NCBI RefSeq assembly: GCF_025836975.1
Contig: NZ_CP107548.1
Location: 3,224,001 to 3,288,000 of the forward strand
Length of the DNA: 64,000 nucleotides
Direction: 5' to 3'
Source of the DNA: Pollutimonas sp. M17
GTDB lineage: Bacteria; Pseudomonadota; Gammaproteobacteria; Burkholderiales; Burkholderiaceae_B
The position numbers and the translations under genes are program-made. This document shows, one piece after another, positions 17,851 to 26,463 of the stretch. Each line of letters begins with the position of its first letter. Within the stretch, counting starts at the first letter, position 1. A model generated the notes under the pieces. That model was not told where the DNA came from. It saw only the letters and a list, made by a program, of their open reading frames with translations, and did not search any database.

Positions 17851-17868
17851 GACTGTTTCCGAAGAGAA

Positions 17869-17915
17869 CATAAATATGATGATCGTCATATAGTATGACG
17901 ATCATCATATTTATG
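17869..17915. promoter_or_regulatory. Perfect 22-bp-arm inverted repeat before the MFS gene
   Basis: Two arms of 22 bp (17869-17890 and 17894-17915) are exact reverse complements around a 3-nt centre. Each arm itself contains a near-palindrome, tgatgatcgtca, centred on gatc, so the element may be two facing operator copies. It is AT-rich compared with its surroundings and lies between the ung stop and the MFS start. A TetR- or MarR-type repressor site is the simplest reading. No T-tract supports a terminator. Confidence 0.7.
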
Positions 17916-17952
17916 GCAAGCTTATTTGCACGCGATGTATTTTTTCTGCGAT

Positions 17953-18762
17953 CTATGCGTCGGGCGAATCCGGCGTGGTTTTAGGCGTGCTGTTTTCCAG
18001 CCAGTCCACGCCGGATTCGCCGTGCCCCGTCAGCCACTCGTTGGCTTTTCGGAAATGCCCGCAGCCGATGAATGGCCGGGGCGGCCGCAAGGCGGACAAG
18101 GGCGACGGATGATTGGCCTTGAGAACAAGGACCGGGCCGGCCGGCGGATGCGATTTAAGCAAGGCCTCTTTGGATTGGGCATGGGCGCCCCACAACAGCA
18201 GCACCTTGGGACGGGCTTCGCGCAAGACACACTGGATGATGGCGTCGGTAATGATCTCCCAGCCTTGCTTGGCATGCGAGGCCGGCGTGTGCGCCTCGAC
18301 GGTGAGCGAGGTATTCAACAGCAGCCCCCCTCGCCGTGCCCAGCGCAGCAGGCTATGGCGCTGCTTCACGAACTCGTCGGGGTACTCCTTGGCCAGTTCC
18401 GCGAACATATTTCGAAGGCTGGGCGGTATGGGGCAAAAATCAGGCACCGAAAAGGCCAGGCCTTGCGCCTGGTTCGGCCCGTGATAGGGATCCTGACCGA
18501 GTATGACCACTTGCACGTCTTGTGGAGCGATTTCCAGCAGAGCCCGGAAGGGGCGCAGGGGAAATATCTGAACACCCGCGGCAAGGCGGTCTTGCAGAAG
18601 CGCGTCCAGTTTATGCAGCGTCTGCTGCTCGCGATCGCCGGCAAAGGCATCCTGCCAATCCTGCGGCAAAGCGCGAAGATGGGCGAACAGGTCGCCCTGA
18701 AAAGCATTCTGGGCCTGGGCGGAAGAGCCGGGGGCCGATGTCGACGCGTCTTCGTTTTTCAT
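17953..18762 (-). CDS. ung: Uracil-DNA glycosylase, family 1
   Basis: Ung removes uracil from DNA to start base-excision repair. The 269-residue protein has all family 1 motifs: the water-activating loop GQDPYHG (catalytic Asp91), the uracil-specificity region LLLNTSLTVE, and the DNA-intercalating loop NHPSPLSA with its catalytic His near residue 217. The N-terminal 25 residues are an Ala/Ser-rich extension beyond the E. coli form. It is divergent from the LysR gene at 18847, and the MFS gene follows downstream on the same strand. Confidence 0.97.
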   Translation of the reverse strand: MKNEDASTSAPGSSAQAQNAFQGDLFAHLRALPQDWQDAFAGDREQQTLHKLDALLQDRLAAGVQIFPLRPFRALLEIAPQDVQVVILGQDPYHGPNQAQGLAFSVPDFCPIPPSLRNMFAELAKEYPDEFVKQRHSLLRWARRGGLLLNTSLTVEAHTPASHAKQGWEIITDAIIQCVLREARPKVLLLWGAHAQSKEALLKSHPPAGPVLVLKANHPSPLSALRPPRPFIGCGHFRKANEWLTGHGESGVDWLENSTPKTTPDSPDA

Positions 18763-18846
18763 GGATTTAATGCTAGCACAGCGGCGCGCATCTGTTCCCT
18801 ATGTATCATTCGCCTATATCGGTAGCGGACTCCATAAGGTGCTTGA

Positions 18847-19803
18847 ATGATCGGCAACATAAATACGCTTTTCGGCCGGCTGCGGCTGAAGCAACTCAAT
18901 TTGATCATCGCCATCGGAAAACATAATTCGCTGCGCAAAGCGGCCGCCGAACTGGCCATGACTCAATCGGCCGCCAGCAAGGCCCTGCGCGAAGCGGAAC
19001 TGATACTGGGCGACATGCTGTTCGAGCGCAGGAGGGATGGCCTGTACGCCAATCAGTTCGGAGAGTGCGCCATCAACTATGCCCACATCATCCGCAAGGA
19101 CGTCATCGCGCTGTCCGATGAGCTAAGGGAAATAAAGACGGGGCAAGGCGGCCGGATACGGGTGGGCGTCATCATGGGCGGCGTCCCGAAAGTGTTGAAG
19201 GACGCCATCAACAAAGTGTGCGGCCTGAACAAGGACATCGTCGTCGAAATCCATGAAAGCACCAGCGCCACGATGCTGGGCATGCTTAACAGCGACAAGC
19301 TGGACATCGTCATCGGGCGCACCAGCGTCAGCCAGCACGCCGACAATTACGACTACATACACCTGGCCGAAGAAGACGTCTCCATCGTTTCGGGCAATGG
19401 CAACCCCTTGACCCGAAAGAAGAAGCTGGCCCTGTCCGACCTGAAGGACGCGCGCTGGCTGGCCTATCCGCAGCGCTCGCCGCTGAACATCCTGCTGAAG
19501 CAAGAGCTGGAGCGCGCCGACATCAACAGCTTCACAAGCCCCATCGAAACGGCCTCCACCTTCGTCACCATCACGCTGCTTAGCGGCAGCGACGATTTCG
19601 TTGCGCTGATTCCCTCAGACATCGCCTCGTTCTTCGCGGCCCATGGCGTCGTAACCGTTCTGCCGATACAGCTGCCTTCACGCTCGCAGCCATTCGGGCT
19701 GATAACCCGAAAGCAGGGCAACCTGTCTCGGGCCGCGAAATCGCTTATCGACGCCATCCTTGCATCCCGGGAAATGACGCGGATGCAAGGAGGGGCATCT
19801 TAG
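18847..19803 (+). CDS. LysR-family regulator, GbpR-like
   Basis: This 318-residue LysR regulator starts with the variant helix-turn-helix seen in the GbpR group (LRLKQLNLIIAIGKHNSLRK, then MTQSAASKALREAELILG). An effector-binding domain follows from about residue 95. It converges on a DapA-like lyase gene only 11 nt away, so the pair probably moves together even though their transcripts meet. A sugar or sugar acid effector would fit the GbpR group, but this is inference from family. Confidence 0.9.
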   Translation: MIGNINTLFGRLRLKQLNLIIAIGKHNSLRKAAAELAMTQSAASKALREAELILGDMLFERRRDGLYANQFGECAINYAHIIRKDVIALSDELREIKTGQGGRIRVGVIMGGVPKVLKDAINKVCGLNKDIVVEIHESTSATMLGMLNSDKLDIVIGRTSVSQHADNYDYIHLAEEDVSIVSGNGNPLTRKKKLALSDLKDARWLAYPQRSPLNILLKQELERADINSFTSPIETASTFVTITLLSGSDDFVALIPSDIASFFAAHGVVTVLPIQLPSRSQPFGLITRKQGNLSRAAKSLIDAILASREMTRMQGGAS

Positions 19804-19814
19804 AACGCGCTACG

Positions 19815-20747
19815 CTATTTTCCCCAGCGCAGCACCATGGGGTCCAGTCTCTTGGCGGTTTCGATCAGGCCGTCCCGGGTTTCTTTCGTCATGGCGGGGA
19901 AGGGATGCCGGCCGGCGGCGCATTTGATGATGCCGCCTTCTTGCATCAGCGCCTTGCTGGTCAGGATGCCGCCCTGGCGGTTCTCGTAGTTGATCAGCAG
20001 CAGCCATTGCTGGTAAAGCTGGACCGCGCGCTCACGGTCGCCTGAAAAATAGGCATCGAAGATCAGCTTGATGCCGTCGGGATAGCCCCCGCCGGTCATG
20101 GCGCCGGTCGCCCCCGCGTCCAGGTCGGGCAACAGCGTGATGGCCTCCTCGCCGTCCCAGGGCCCCTCGATGGCATCGCCGCCCAGGCGTATCAGTTCCC
20201 TCAGCTTGTTGGCCGTTCCGGGCATCTCGATCTTGAAATAGGAGACATGCTCGATCTCGCGCGCCATCCTGGCCAGGAAGGGAGCAGTCAGATTGGCGCC
20301 GCTCATGGGCGCGTCCTGGATCATGATGGGAATGTTCACCGCTGAGGACAGGCGATCGAAGAATTCGAAGATCTGGTTCTCGCCGCAACGTATCGTCGCG
20401 CCATGGTACGGGGGCAGCAGCATGACCATGGCGGCGCCATGATCCAGCGCGTGCTGGTTGCGCGCCTGGCAGATGTCGGTGCTGTAGTGCGACGTCGTCA
20501 CGATGACGGGAATGCGGCCGGCCACGCGCTTCAGGATGGTCTCGGTCAGTATCCGGCGCTCATCGTCGCTGATGGCGAACTGCTCGGAGAAATTGGCCAG
20601 TATGCTCAGGCCGTCGGAGCCCGCATCGATCATGAAATCGACGCAACGCTTCTGCCCTTCTAGGTCAAGCTCTCCGTTTTCGTGGAAGATGGTCGGGACG
20701 ACCGGGTATACGCCCTTGTAGCGGGCCTTGCTGTATTGTGTATTCAT
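19815..20747 (-). CDS. Dihydrodipicolinate synthase/N-acetylneuraminate lyase family protein
   Basis: This 310-residue TIM-barrel class I aldolase has its Schiff-base Lys at about residue 172 (SYFKIEMPG). Compared with true DapA, the catalytic tyrosine motif (Tyr-Asn-x-Pro) is replaced by MIQDAPMSG, and the substrate-binding Gly-Thr-Thr-Gly stretch reads ILANFSEQF. It is therefore unlikely to be the lysine-pathway DapA and more likely handles a 2-keto acid such as a ketodeoxy sugar acid. The long region after residue 225 (YENRQGGILTSKALMQEGG) is typical of this branch. No obvious partner gene adjoins apart from the convergent LysR gene. Confidence 0.88.
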   Translation of the reverse strand: MNTQYSKARYKGVYPVVPTIFHENGELDLEGQKRCVDFMIDAGSDGLSILANFSEQFAISDDERRILTETILKRVAGRIPVIVTTSHYSTDICQARNQHALDHGAAMVMLLPPYHGATIRCGENQIFEFFDRLSSAVNIPIMIQDAPMSGANLTAPFLARMAREIEHVSYFKIEMPGTANKLRELIRLGGDAIEGPWDGEEAITLLPDLDAGATGAMTGGGYPDGIKLIFDAYFSGDRERAVQLYQQWLLLINYENRQGGILTSKALMQEGGIIKCAAGRHPFPAMTKETRDGLIETAKRLDPMVLRWGK

Positions 20748-21114
20748 AAAAAGCTCGGAAAAGGAAATAAACGATAGGAAACAAGCCCATGGGGCTCACG
20801 TGATAGCGCTTGATTGCCATGGCATGAATTCGTTCTGGCTATAACAGCAAAGTCTTGCCTAAGCCGCCCAGGGTGTCTATTGAATTATTGCGAATTTGCG
20901 TTCGCTTTCCGGCATCTCAACCTAAGCGCATAGAGGAGAAAAGCTGTTCGCTAAACTTCCACACACAAACCTAGGGGAAAACCATGATGGGCAGCGGCCA
21001 GGCAGGACATGGCTCCGCCCTATGCAGAGGCGGCGGCATCCGGCTGGAAATCGATTTGAAGCCGTAATCGGCCTGGGTTACTCTGTTGGTTCTTTCAAGA
21101 AGGAGTACACACTT
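20748..21114. other. Intergenic region without recognised gene
   Basis: This 367-nt gap separates the divergently transcribed DapA-like and parvulin genes. It must hold both promoters and is visibly more AT-rich in its left half. A short palindrome, tgccatggca, lies near 20817. I see no open frame with a ribosome site other than the parvulin's, and no RNA fold I can name. Confidence 0.5.
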
Positions 21115-21396
21115 ATGGCACAAGCCTCGGCCCGGCACATCCTCGTATCCACCGAAGAAAAGTGCAATGAACTGAAAGCCGCCATCGAAGGCGGCGCGGA
21201 TTTCGCACAGGTTGCAAAAGAGAATTCCAGCTGCCCGTCCAGCCGCGACGGCGGCAATCTTGGCACTTTCGGTCCCGGCCAGATGGTCAGGGAGTTTGAC
21301 GAGGTGGTGTTCAGCGCCCCCGTCAACGTGGTGCAAGGCCCCGTCAAGACGCAATTCGGCTACCACTTGGTGGAAGTCACCAGCCGCGAAGACTGA
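21115..21396 (+). CDS. PpiC-type peptidyl-prolyl cis-trans isomerase (stand-alone parvulin)
   Basis: This 93-residue protein is a single parvulin domain. It contains the ARHILVSTEEKCNELK start, the FAQVAKENSSCPSSRDGGNL core and the C-terminal TQFGYHLVEVTSR strand, matching E. coli PpiC, which has the same length. It has no signal peptide, so it acts in the cytoplasm on X-Pro bonds. The ATG at 21115 is preceded by aaggag at good spacing; the upstream in-frame start would add unrelated residues. Confidence 0.95.
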   Translation: MAQASARHILVSTEEKCNELKAAIEGGADFAQVAKENSSCPSSRDGGNLGTFGPGQMVREFDEVVFSAPVNVVQGPVKTQFGYHLVEVTSRED

Positions 21397-21417
21397 TTGC
21401 GCCCTGCGGCCGGCCGG

Positions 21418-22956
21418 TCACCCGGCCGCTGCGGCATCGCGCTTGCGGCGCAGGCGCGATGCCCATATTTTCAAGCGCGCATAGGCGATCACGACGCTGG
21501 TTGCGCTTAACGCCACCCCGCCCAGGCTGAGCAGAATCAAGGCGACCTTGCGCGCCACGTCGGCATCCAGCATCGAAGGCATGTCCCAGCTATGCAGGAA
21601 ATTGAAGAGCCAGCGGCCAGTCCGTTGCGCGCGGCTGGAGCTCAATTCTATGCTGCCGGTATGCGGATCCAGATAGAGCCAGGTTTTATCGCTGTTGTCG
21701 AACGCAACACACAGCACCGGCAGGCGCCTTTCGGCGCCACCGTACATCGACGCCTGATCTCGATGGAAGTAATAGCGGTCGTACTGATAGTGCCATCGGG
21801 CCGATGCGACAGGAGCTTCGATTGCGCGCCGCCCCGCCTTCAACAGCATGCTCTCGGGCCATTGTTCAATGACTTTGCTGGATGAGCCGTCCGGTACGAT
21901 CAGCCGGGTCGAGTTGCCGCCGTCGCGGGCCAGCAGGAATGGCGTTCCGGCCAGGACGCGCCACTCGATCTCCACCGCATGAAAGCGCTGCCGCTCCAGC
22001 ATGGACAAGGCTGCGGGCACGTCCAGCGCCAGCCGCTCGGTGCCTGGCACGCCGCCCCGATACGCAGTCAGCTTGGGCCGGGCCTTCGCATCGAAGATGG
22101 CAAGGGGATTCATCGACATCAGGCCGCTGAATATCCAGGTGCAGGTGATGGCCGCGAAAGCCAGGCCCAGCAGATGATGCCATCGCAAATAGCCCGCCCG
22201 GTAAGGCGAGCGGGAACCCGACTTGTAGGGACGGCTGAAACGCCAGCGCCATAATCCGGCCAGCGTGCCGGTTACCGCCGCGACCACGCCTATGCCGGAC
22301 AAGGCAATGACGATCCAGGACCAGACGGGATCGATGGGACGGTCGCGGAACATATACAGCCAGTGCAGCCAGGCGCCGACGTAGTTCCAGGCCCGCTCGG
22401 CACGCGGCGCATCCATGACGACCTGCCCCGTCGTATCCGATACGTAAAGCAGGGTGTGGGCGGCATCGTCCATCTGGACGCGATGCAGAGGCCGGTGCGC
22501 ATTCAGCGTCCCCGAATGCGTCCAGCGGTCCTCCATGACCTTCCCCCGATACGATGGGTCGCCGCCCGGAAGATAAGACTCCGCGGCCCGCAGGGCCCGC
22601 CGCTCATCGACGGGCCCTGCGGGCTCGCCCGTAAGCGCATCGACGGTCAGGTAGCGGCCATTGCCCTGCCGCAGGCGGTAGTGGGGCTTGCCCGCAATGG
22701 AAGTCAGCACGATTTCCTGGACGGCTTCAGGCTTGGCGGCCAGCCGCAACGCCTGCTCCACCGGCAGGCAGCAGCCCGCGGCCTGCAGCACGGGCAGATT
22801 ATGCAGGCGCTCCTGGGGCATCAGCTTGGGATAGCCGATGAACAGCATGACGACGCCGCTGACGAACCAAAGCGCCATCAGTATGCATGCGGCGACACCG
22901 GTCCATCGATGAACCAGATACACCATGCGCTTGAAGCGCGTCCAGAATGTACTCAT
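21418..22956 (-). CDS. PepSY-domain inner-membrane protein (metal-uptake reductase-like)
   Basis: This 512-residue protein has a PepSY-associated membrane architecture: a first helix with HRWTGVAACILMALWFVSG (about 16-40), a large periplasmic loop with PepSY-like repeats, further helices near 190-240, and a last helix near 470-495. FoxB-like members reduce siderophore-bound iron, and others sit in copper-related cassettes. The gene begins 15 nt after the TonB-receptor stop, so it is in the same operon (DUF2946 - receptor - PepSY). Its expected job is handling the imported metal complex at the inner membrane; this is inference. Confidence 0.88.
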   Translation of the reverse strand: MSTFWTRFKRMVYLVHRWTGVAACILMALWFVSGVVMLFIGYPKLMPQERLHNLPVLQAAGCCLPVEQALRLAAKPEAVQEIVLTSIAGKPHYRLRQGNGRYLTVDALTGEPAGPVDERRALRAAESYLPGGDPSYRGKVMEDRWTHSGTLNAHRPLHRVQMDDAAHTLLYVSDTTGQVVMDAPRAERAWNYVGAWLHWLYMFRDRPIDPVWSWIVIALSGIGVVAAVTGTLAGLWRWRFSRPYKSGSRSPYRAGYLRWHHLLGLAFAAITCTWIFSGLMSMNPLAIFDAKARPKLTAYRGGVPGTERLALDVPAALSMLERQRFHAVEIEWRVLAGTPFLLARDGGNSTRLIVPDGSSSKVIEQWPESMLLKAGRRAIEAPVASARWHYQYDRYYFHRDQASMYGGAERRLPVLCVAFDNSDKTWLYLDPHTGSIELSSSRAQRTGRWLFNFLHSWDMPSMLDADVARKVALILLSLGGVALSATSVVIAYARLKIWASRLRRKRDAAAAG

Positions 22957-22971
22957 GAAGACACTCCGGCG

Positions 22972-25095
22972 TCAGAACCGGTAGGCGGCAGTCAGCTCGA
23001 CACGGCGCCCCGGCCCCTGGAACCACTGAGTCTGGTTGTAGTACACCGTTTCCACGTAGCGCTTGTCGAACACATTGAAACCGCGCAGCGACAGGGTCAG
23101 GTCGCGTCTGGGCTTCCACTGCAAGGCCAGGTCGGTGGTGGTGTAGGCCGGCAGCTCCAGCGTATTGGCGCGGTCGGCGTAGCGCTTGCCCACATAGCGC
23201 AGTCCGGCGCTTGCCGTCCAGTCAGGCAGGAAGCGCCAGCTGACCCAGGCATTGGCCAGGCGCTCGGGCACATCGGTCGGCACGTTGCCGTTGCGCGAGA
23301 CGGCAACGCCCTTGACCGATTCCGAAAAATCATCGTAGCGGGCGCGCAACATGGCCACATTGGCGTCGATGCGCCAATCGGAAGCCAGCTCCAACCCCAC
23401 CGTGGCCTCGATTCCCTGCGACGACTGCCGGCCGACCTGCACGCTTCGGGTCGGATCCGACACATCGCGGGTCACCAGGTCATCCTTGACGATGCGGTAG
23501 GCCGCAAGCGTCCATTCGCCCTTGCCGTCCCAGAATGCCTGCTTGGCGCCGATCTCGACCTGGCGGCCGGTGGACAGGTCGAAGTCCTGATTGGCCGGCG
23601 ACAGCATGAGCAAGGCGCTGACGGGATCGGCGGCAACGGAATACTGCGCGTAGACAGCCAGATCGGGTACGATTTCATAGACGGTTCCCACTCGCCATCC
23701 CACATTGGAGAACCGCTTGTCCAGAACCTGCCGGCCCACCGTCAGGTCGCGCCGCGTGACATCGGCATGGTCGTAGCGCAGTCCGCCCAGCACGGACCAC
23801 TTGTCGGTGAGTTCCAGCCTGTTCTCGGCGAAAAGCGAGTACTGGAACGCCTTGTTCCGATACTTGGGCGCCGCCGGGTCCACGTCCAGGAAACCGCCCC
23901 GGTCGAAGTCGTAAAGGTCGACGATGCTGGACCCCGAGTACGGCGAGTTATTCGAGTGCTTGAAGGCGCTTTGATTTACGTCGAAGCCCACCGACACCTG
24001 GCTGGGCAAGCCAAAGACATGCGTATCGAACTTAAGGTCGGTGGTATTGCCGATTTGCGTTTGCTCGTGCCGGATGTCGGTATAGCTGCTGCGGCGGATC
24101 CGCCCGCTGTCAGGCAGATAATCGTAATACTCGGCATTGCGCCAATGGCGATCGCTTTCTATATGATAAAGGCGGCTTTGCACCGTTGTCGCATCGTTGG
24201 GGATCCAAAGCGCCGACAATTCCGCCCATTGGTCTTTGTAATCGATGGATGCATCGCCGACGTTGTAGTTCTTCTTGCGCAGGGCATCGTCCTGCTGGCC
24301 GTTTATCAGCGGCATGCCGAAGTAGCGCTGGGGCTTCTGCCAGCCCTGGGCCAGGCTGAGCGTCAGGCTGAATTCGGGCGACACGTCCAGGCGCAGGGCT
24401 CCCGAGAGCGACAAATTGCGTGACCGGCCCATGTCCACCCACCCATCCGATCGGTTGCCGCTGGCATCGAAGCGGTAGGACCATCTGTCATCGATGGCAC
24501 CGCCGCTGCCAAAACCCAAGCGTTGTGTATTGTCGCTGCCTATCGTTCCCTGGATCTCGTTTTCCACCGGACCCCGGCCGGGCTTCTTGGGAATGACATT
24601 GACTACGCCCCCTATGGCGCCTTCCCCATAGATGACGGAGGCCGGGCCACGCAGCACTTCGATGCGCTCGACCGCCCAGGTATCGAAAGGATAGGTGATG
24701 CCGATGCCGCCGTACTGGCGCTTGCCATCGTACAGTTGCATGACCGAGGACGAGCCGGTGAAGCCGCGCGCCGACAGCGCCTGGCCGCCATTGCCTGGAT
24801 GTCCCACCGCGCTGATTCCCGGCGAACGGCTGATGGCGTCCGTCAGGCTGGCATCGCCCTTCTCGTCCAGTTGTTCACGGGTAATGACGCCGACGCTGGC
24901 CGGGGTTTGCAGCACGGTAAGGTCGAGCCCCGAGCCGGTGGACGTTTCCTTGGCCAGCTCGCCCACGCCACCGGCGGTGACGGAGATGGCTGGAAGCTGT
25001 GGAACGGAATCGGCGGCGTATAAAGGAGCGGATGCCAGAACGAACGGCAGAATGCGCGCTGCGGCGCGCGCGGTACGAGCAGGATTGCGAAGCAT
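22972..25095 (-). CDS. TonB-dependent outer-membrane receptor, BfrG-like
   Basis: This 707-residue receptor has a signal peptide ending about residue 28 (ASAPLYAAD), a TonB box (PAISVTA), a plug domain with the consensus run RGFTGSSSVMQLYDGKRQ and IEVLRGPASVIYGEGAIGG, and a 22-strand barrel ending in Phe (LTAAYRF). It resembles catecholate/siderophore-type receptors. However, its neighbours, a DUF2946 gene 66 nt upstream and a PepSY gene downstream, match the Bordetella bfrG arrangement, where expression responds to copper through an upstream reading frame. No Fur-box-like site is visible upstream. The ATG at 25095 gives a good signal peptide; an earlier in-frame ATG adds 18 residues without one. 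Confidence 0.93.
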   Translation of the reverse strand: MLRNPARTARAAARILPFVLASAPLYAADSVPQLPAISVTAGGVGELAKETSTGSGLDLTVLQTPASVGVITREQLDEKGDASLTDAISRSPGISAVGHPGNGGQALSARGFTGSSSVMQLYDGKRQYGGIGITYPFDTWAVERIEVLRGPASVIYGEGAIGGVVNVIPKKPGRGPVENEIQGTIGSDNTQRLGFGSGGAIDDRWSYRFDASGNRSDGWVDMGRSRNLSLSGALRLDVSPEFSLTLSLAQGWQKPQRYFGMPLINGQQDDALRKKNYNVGDASIDYKDQWAELSALWIPNDATTVQSRLYHIESDRHWRNAEYYDYLPDSGRIRRSSYTDIRHEQTQIGNTTDLKFDTHVFGLPSQVSVGFDVNQSAFKHSNNSPYSGSSIVDLYDFDRGGFLDVDPAAPKYRNKAFQYSLFAENRLELTDKWSVLGGLRYDHADVTRRDLTVGRQVLDKRFSNVGWRVGTVYEIVPDLAVYAQYSVAADPVSALLMLSPANQDFDLSTGRQVEIGAKQAFWDGKGEWTLAAYRIVKDDLVTRDVSDPTRSVQVGRQSSQGIEATVGLELASDWRIDANVAMLRARYDDFSESVKGVAVSRNGNVPTDVPERLANAWVSWRFLPDWTASAGLRYVGKRYADRANTLELPAYTTTDLALQWKPRRDLTLSLRGFNVFDKRYVETVYYNQTQWFQGPGRRVELTAAYRF

Positions 25096-25161
25096 GAAAA
25101 AACCTCGGGATTTTCGATAATGGATACCGGCATCGCCAGACGCCGGCACAATAAGGACGAA

Positions 25162-25584
25162 TCAGGCGAGGTTGACAGGAGGGGCGCGCGACCCGAGCGG
25201 GGGGCCATACGCCGCAAGCGGCGGCAAGGCCGTGAAAAAGACCGGCGAGGGCGTGTCCCGTCCCTGTTCGGAAGGCAGGTCCGGCATCGGCATGGCCGGA
25301 ATCATGGCCTGAGAGGCGATCAACCCGAAGGGGCAGTTGTCCGCGGGAGAAAGCTTCTGTCCGGCCGGGCTGTCGGACTCATCGGGCAGATCGAGGGTGG
25401 TGAACGCTGTGCCGCCACCCGCTGTGCAAAGCGTCAGGACAAGCTTGCCGCTTTGCAACGCCTTGACGTCCGGCATGAAGCCGACAGGCAGGAAGGCCCG
25501 GCACGCGAACGCCGCAACCGTCAGCCACAGCAGGAACTGCCGGCCAACAGAAGTGGGGCGAGAGGATGCGCGTCCGGGAAACAT
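25162..25584 (-). CDS. DUF2946-family protein, CruR-like leader protein
   Basis: This 140-residue protein has an N-terminal hydrophobic segment (about 14-34, QFLLWLTVAAFACRAFLPVG), then LVLTLCTAGGG, then a C-terminal region with DNCPFGLIAS. This matches the DUF2946 family, whose members often lie just upstream of TonB-receptor genes. In Bordetella pertussis such a frame (cruR) controls the downstream receptor bfrG post-transcriptionally in response to copper through closely spaced cysteines. Here the C-terminal Cys has no second Cys three residues on (CPFG), so the metal motif may be incomplete. It leads the operon with the receptor and PepSY genes. Confidence 0.82.
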   Translation of the reverse strand: MFPGRASSRPTSVGRQFLLWLTVAAFACRAFLPVGFMPDVKALQSGKLVLTLCTAGGGTAFTTLDLPDESDSPAGQKLSPADNCPFGLIASQAMIPAMPMPDLPSEQGRDTPSPVFFTALPPLAAYGPPLGSRAPPVNLA

Positions 25585-25626
25585 GGACGAAATGCTAGCA
25601 CGATTACTTCCGTTCCAGCTTGATAT

Positions 25627-26463
25627 TTATCCAAGGCGGCGCAGCGGGTCCTGGCGGTAGTATCGTGCAAGCAGGCCATACCATTCGGGCAGCGACCTGG
25701 CCAGGGGCTCCGGATCGATGAAGAAAGCTTCGGTGCTGACGGCGAAGAATTCGGCGTTGTCCGTGGCGGCGTAGGGATCCATCGGCAAAGCGTCGTACCA
25801 GGCCGCCCCCGCCTCGGATTCCGGGTCGACATCCCCGGGAATCGCCTCTTCCACCGCATCCAGCGCGTCGTTGAAGCGGTCGAAGGATTCGTCCAGCACT
25901 TTCCTCCAGTACGCGGGCCGGATATCGGGATGCGCGGAAAGGCCGGGCATCCCGTCGGCGGATCCGGCATACAGGTCGATCTTGTGCGCGAATTCGTGGA
26001 TGACGACGTTCATTCCCGGCGCGCCGCCGGGCGCGGCGTCTTCCCACGACAGGATCAGGGGCCCTCCTTCCCAGGCCTCGCCGGATGCCTCTTGGACATA
26101 TTCGTGGACGACGCCGCTTTCATCGACGTCGTTGCGCGGTATGAGGAAGCCGCCAGGGTAGACGATGATCTCGGTCCAGCCCTCGTACAGCACAGGATCC
26201 AGCTTGAGTACGGGCAGCGCGGCCTGGATGGCAATGGACAGCATGATCTCGTCGGTGACCTCCAGGCCGTGCGCGCCGCTGAACGTCTTGCTGGCCAGCA
26301 GCCAGGCCGCCCGCTGGCGCAGGGCCTCGTCGTCCTCGGCGGAAAGGCCCGCCAGGAAGGCATGTCTGGCGACCGCGCGTCGCCAGACATCGGGGGAGAT
26401 AAGCGCCAGTTCGCGCGCTACCTGCCGCTGCGTCGCGCCCCGGCCCAAAAGCCACCTAAGCAT
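25627..26463 (-). CDS. mtfA: MtfA-family zinc-dependent peptidase
   Basis: This 278-residue cytosolic protein has the MtfA metal site, NVVIHEFAHKIDLYAG, an HExxH-type helix with a third ligand expected in the downstream ESEAGAAWYDALPMDPYA region. In E. coli MtfA binds the repressor Mlc and has aminopeptidase activity; there is no Mlc gene here, so its partner is unclear. The downstream segment DPYAATDNAEFFAVSTEAFF is highly typical of the family. Its start overlaps the argP stop by 8 nt, so they are co-transcribed. Confidence 0.93.
   Translation of the reverse strand: MLRWLLGRGATQRQVARELALISPDVWRRAVARHAFLAGLSAEDDEALRQRAAWLLASKTFSGAHGLEVTDEIMLSIAIQAALPVLKLDPVLYEGWTEIIVYPGGFLIPRNDVDESGVVHEYVQEASGEAWEGGPLILSWEDAAPGGAPGMNVVIHEFAHKIDLYAGSADGMPGLSAHPDIRPAYWRKVLDESFDRFNDALDAVEEAIPGDVDPESEAGAAWYDALPMDPYAATDNAEFFAVSTEAFFIDPEPLARSLPEWYGLLARYYRQDPLRRLG

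Noticed and set aside
17869-17915. The inverted repeat as an intrinsic terminator of ung
   Set aside because: It is AT-rich and has no T-tract, and it spans the next gene's potential start codons; an operator is more likely.
22363-24423. A 686-codon plus-strand open frame opposite the TonB receptor
   Set aside because: The minus-strand receptor has plug, barrel and terminal Phe; the opposite frame is compositionally a shadow.
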